From Megascapheus bottae (Eukaryota > Chordata > Mammalia > Rodentia > Geomyidae), in contig JANJXV010000025.1 in NCBI GenBank assembly GCA_024803745.1, positions 17,439,110 through 17,503,109 of the forward strand: a stretch of 64,000 nucleotides of DNA, written 5' to 3'. The translations under genes and the position numbers were made by a program. Of this stretch, positions 62,822-64,000 are shown one piece after another. The notes beneath the pieces are model-generated. The model had not been told where the DNA came from, searched no databases, and saw only the letters and a list, made by a program, of their open reading frames with translations. Position 1 is the stretch's first letter. The number at the start of each line of letters is the position of its first letter.

Positions 62822-63024
62822 TGGGCCTGGAGTTTGGCCTAGTGGTTAAAGTGCTTGCCTAGCATGCATGAAGACCTGGGTTTGATTCCTCGGTACCACA
62901 TTCATAGAAAAAAGCCGGAAGTGGTGCTGAGGCTCAAGTGGTAGAGCTCTAGCCTTGAGAAAGTCCAAGGACAGTGCTCAGGCCCTGAGCTCAAGCCCAG
63001 AACTGGCAAAAAAAAAAAAAAAAA
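62822..63024 (+). repeat. IDL-Geo SINE, sense, with 18-bp target duplication
   Basis: Near-consensus copy flanked by AAAGAAAGAAAAAAGTGA at 62804-62821 and 63025-63042, one of the best-preserved SINEs in the window. Confidence 0.93.
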
Positions 63025-63519
63025 AAAGAAAGAAAAAAGTGAACCATACAACTTCCTGGTAGGGGCAGGAAGGGCAAGTGGGAGAGTGAGGGAAGGGGTG
63101 ATGCAGCTCAAAACCAAACGTGCCCTTTACCTGACTCATGAAACTAGCATCTCTGTAGATCACTGCTATAATAACAATTGAAAGAAATTACCACCACCTC
63201 CCCCAAAAAACAAAGAAGAGAAAAAAACTAAGAGATAGCATCAGGTCCTCAGTTTAAGCCTCAGTACTAACGCACATATAAACACACACATGTGCACGCA
63301 CTCGTGGCAATAAAATAGTACTGATGCTGAGAAGCCATGTTTTTTTCCCTCTTTCTGTCCTTTTTGCTCAAAGCTGATGCTCTACCACTTGAGCAACAGC
63401 TTTACCTCTGCGTTTTGGTTGTTTACCTGGAGATGAGACTCTTGTAGACTTTCCTGCCTAGGCTGGCTCTGAACTGCAATCTTGAACTCAGAGCCTGGAC
63501 ACTGTCCTTGAGCTTCCTT

Positions 63520-63531
63520 TCATTCATTCAT

Positions 63532-63566
<35 letters not shown>

Positions 63567-63755
63567 TTGCCAGTCATGGGATTTGAACTCAGGGCCTGAG
63601 CACTGTCCTTGGGCTTTCTCAAAGCTAGAGCTCTACCGCTTGAGCCACAGCACTACGTCTGCCTTTTTCTATGTATGTGGTACCAAGGAATGGAACTTGG
63701 GTCTTTGTGCATGCTAGGTAAGCGTTCTACCACTAGGCTAAATTCCGGGCCCTTG
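63520..63755 (-). repeat. IDL-Geo SINE, antisense, with (TTTA)n tail
   Basis: About ten TTTA units (63528-63568) form the tail, followed by GCCAGTCATGGGATTTGAAC and the antisense dimer, ending CTAAATTCCGGGCCC. Confidence 0.87.
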
Positions 63756-63883
63756 GGCTTCCTTTTTGTTCAAGGCTAGCACTCTACCACTTTAGCCACA
63801 GTGCCACTTGCAGCCTTTTGTTTATGTGGTACTAAGGAATCAAACCTGGGGTTTTCATGCATGCTAGGCAAGCACTCTATCAC

Positions 63884-64000
63884 TGTTGGGGGCCGACTGT
63901 GGGGTTTTGTAGGAATGTAGCCCCTGGCAGTTCCCTAGTTTTAAGAAGAGTGTTTATGGTCGGAACTTGAAATAAACTGGGCTACAGTCTTAAGCTCACG
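63884..64000 (+). repeat. Partial retroviral LTR at window edge
   Basis: Starts TGTTGGGGGCCGACTGTGGG and matches the LTRs of the 23922 provirus, including the TAGCCCCTGGCAGTTCCCTA stretch and AATAAACTGGGCTACAGTCT. About 130-160 bp present in the other LTRs is missing after the first 24 bp. It interrupts an antisense SINE (CAAGCACTCTATCAC). Whether it is a solo LTR or a provirus cannot be seen. Confidence 0.85.

Overview
This is a stretch of mammalian, almost certainly rodent, chromosome: split genes with GT-AG introns, CpG-rich promoter sequence, and introns packed with SINEs. The dominant SINE is a dimer with an ID-like, tRNA-derived left half and an unrelated right half. It matches what I know of IDL-Geo, a family reported only from Geomyoidea (kangaroo rats, pocket mice, pocket gophers). 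A second abundant dimer joins a B1-like (7SL-derived) left half to a similar right half. The taxon call is an inference from repeats and would need a database search.

Three protein-coding genes are present, in the order I recall from human chromosome 15q22. (1) ANKDD1A, + strand, 661-16383: the window opens inside the gene. Nine ankyrin-repeat exons, each one repeat long and in phase 0, are followed by three exons encoding the death domain and C-terminus. (2) SPG21 (maspardin), - strand, 35.3-55 kb: all eight coding exons are found and together encode an uninterrupted 308-residue alpha/beta-hydrolase-fold protein. A CpG island at about 54.5-55.2 kb is its promoter. (3) MTFMT, - strand, 58.5 kb onward: only the last two coding exons lie in the window. 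ANKDD1A and SPG21 are tail to tail; SPG21 and MTFMT are head to tail.

The 19-kb gap between ANKDD1A and SPG21 holds a full-length but dead betaretrovirus-like endogenous retrovirus (23922-31091, + strand). It has two LTRs, a 6-bp target duplication inside an older SINE, a tRNA-Lys3-like primer site, and gag, dUTPase/protease, pol and env remnants. Two SINEs and one L1 tail have inserted into it. A related but shorter LTR starts at 63884 and runs off the window. Old L1 fragments fill much of the rest.

I found no RNA gene, CRISPR array or clearly new system. The most interesting points are the nested history of the retrovirus, a young L1 3' tail present twice, the shared right half of two SINE families, an intragenic CpG cluster at 10.2-10.5 kb with an NRF1-like site, and a small ATGGCG-starting ORF divergent from SPG21.
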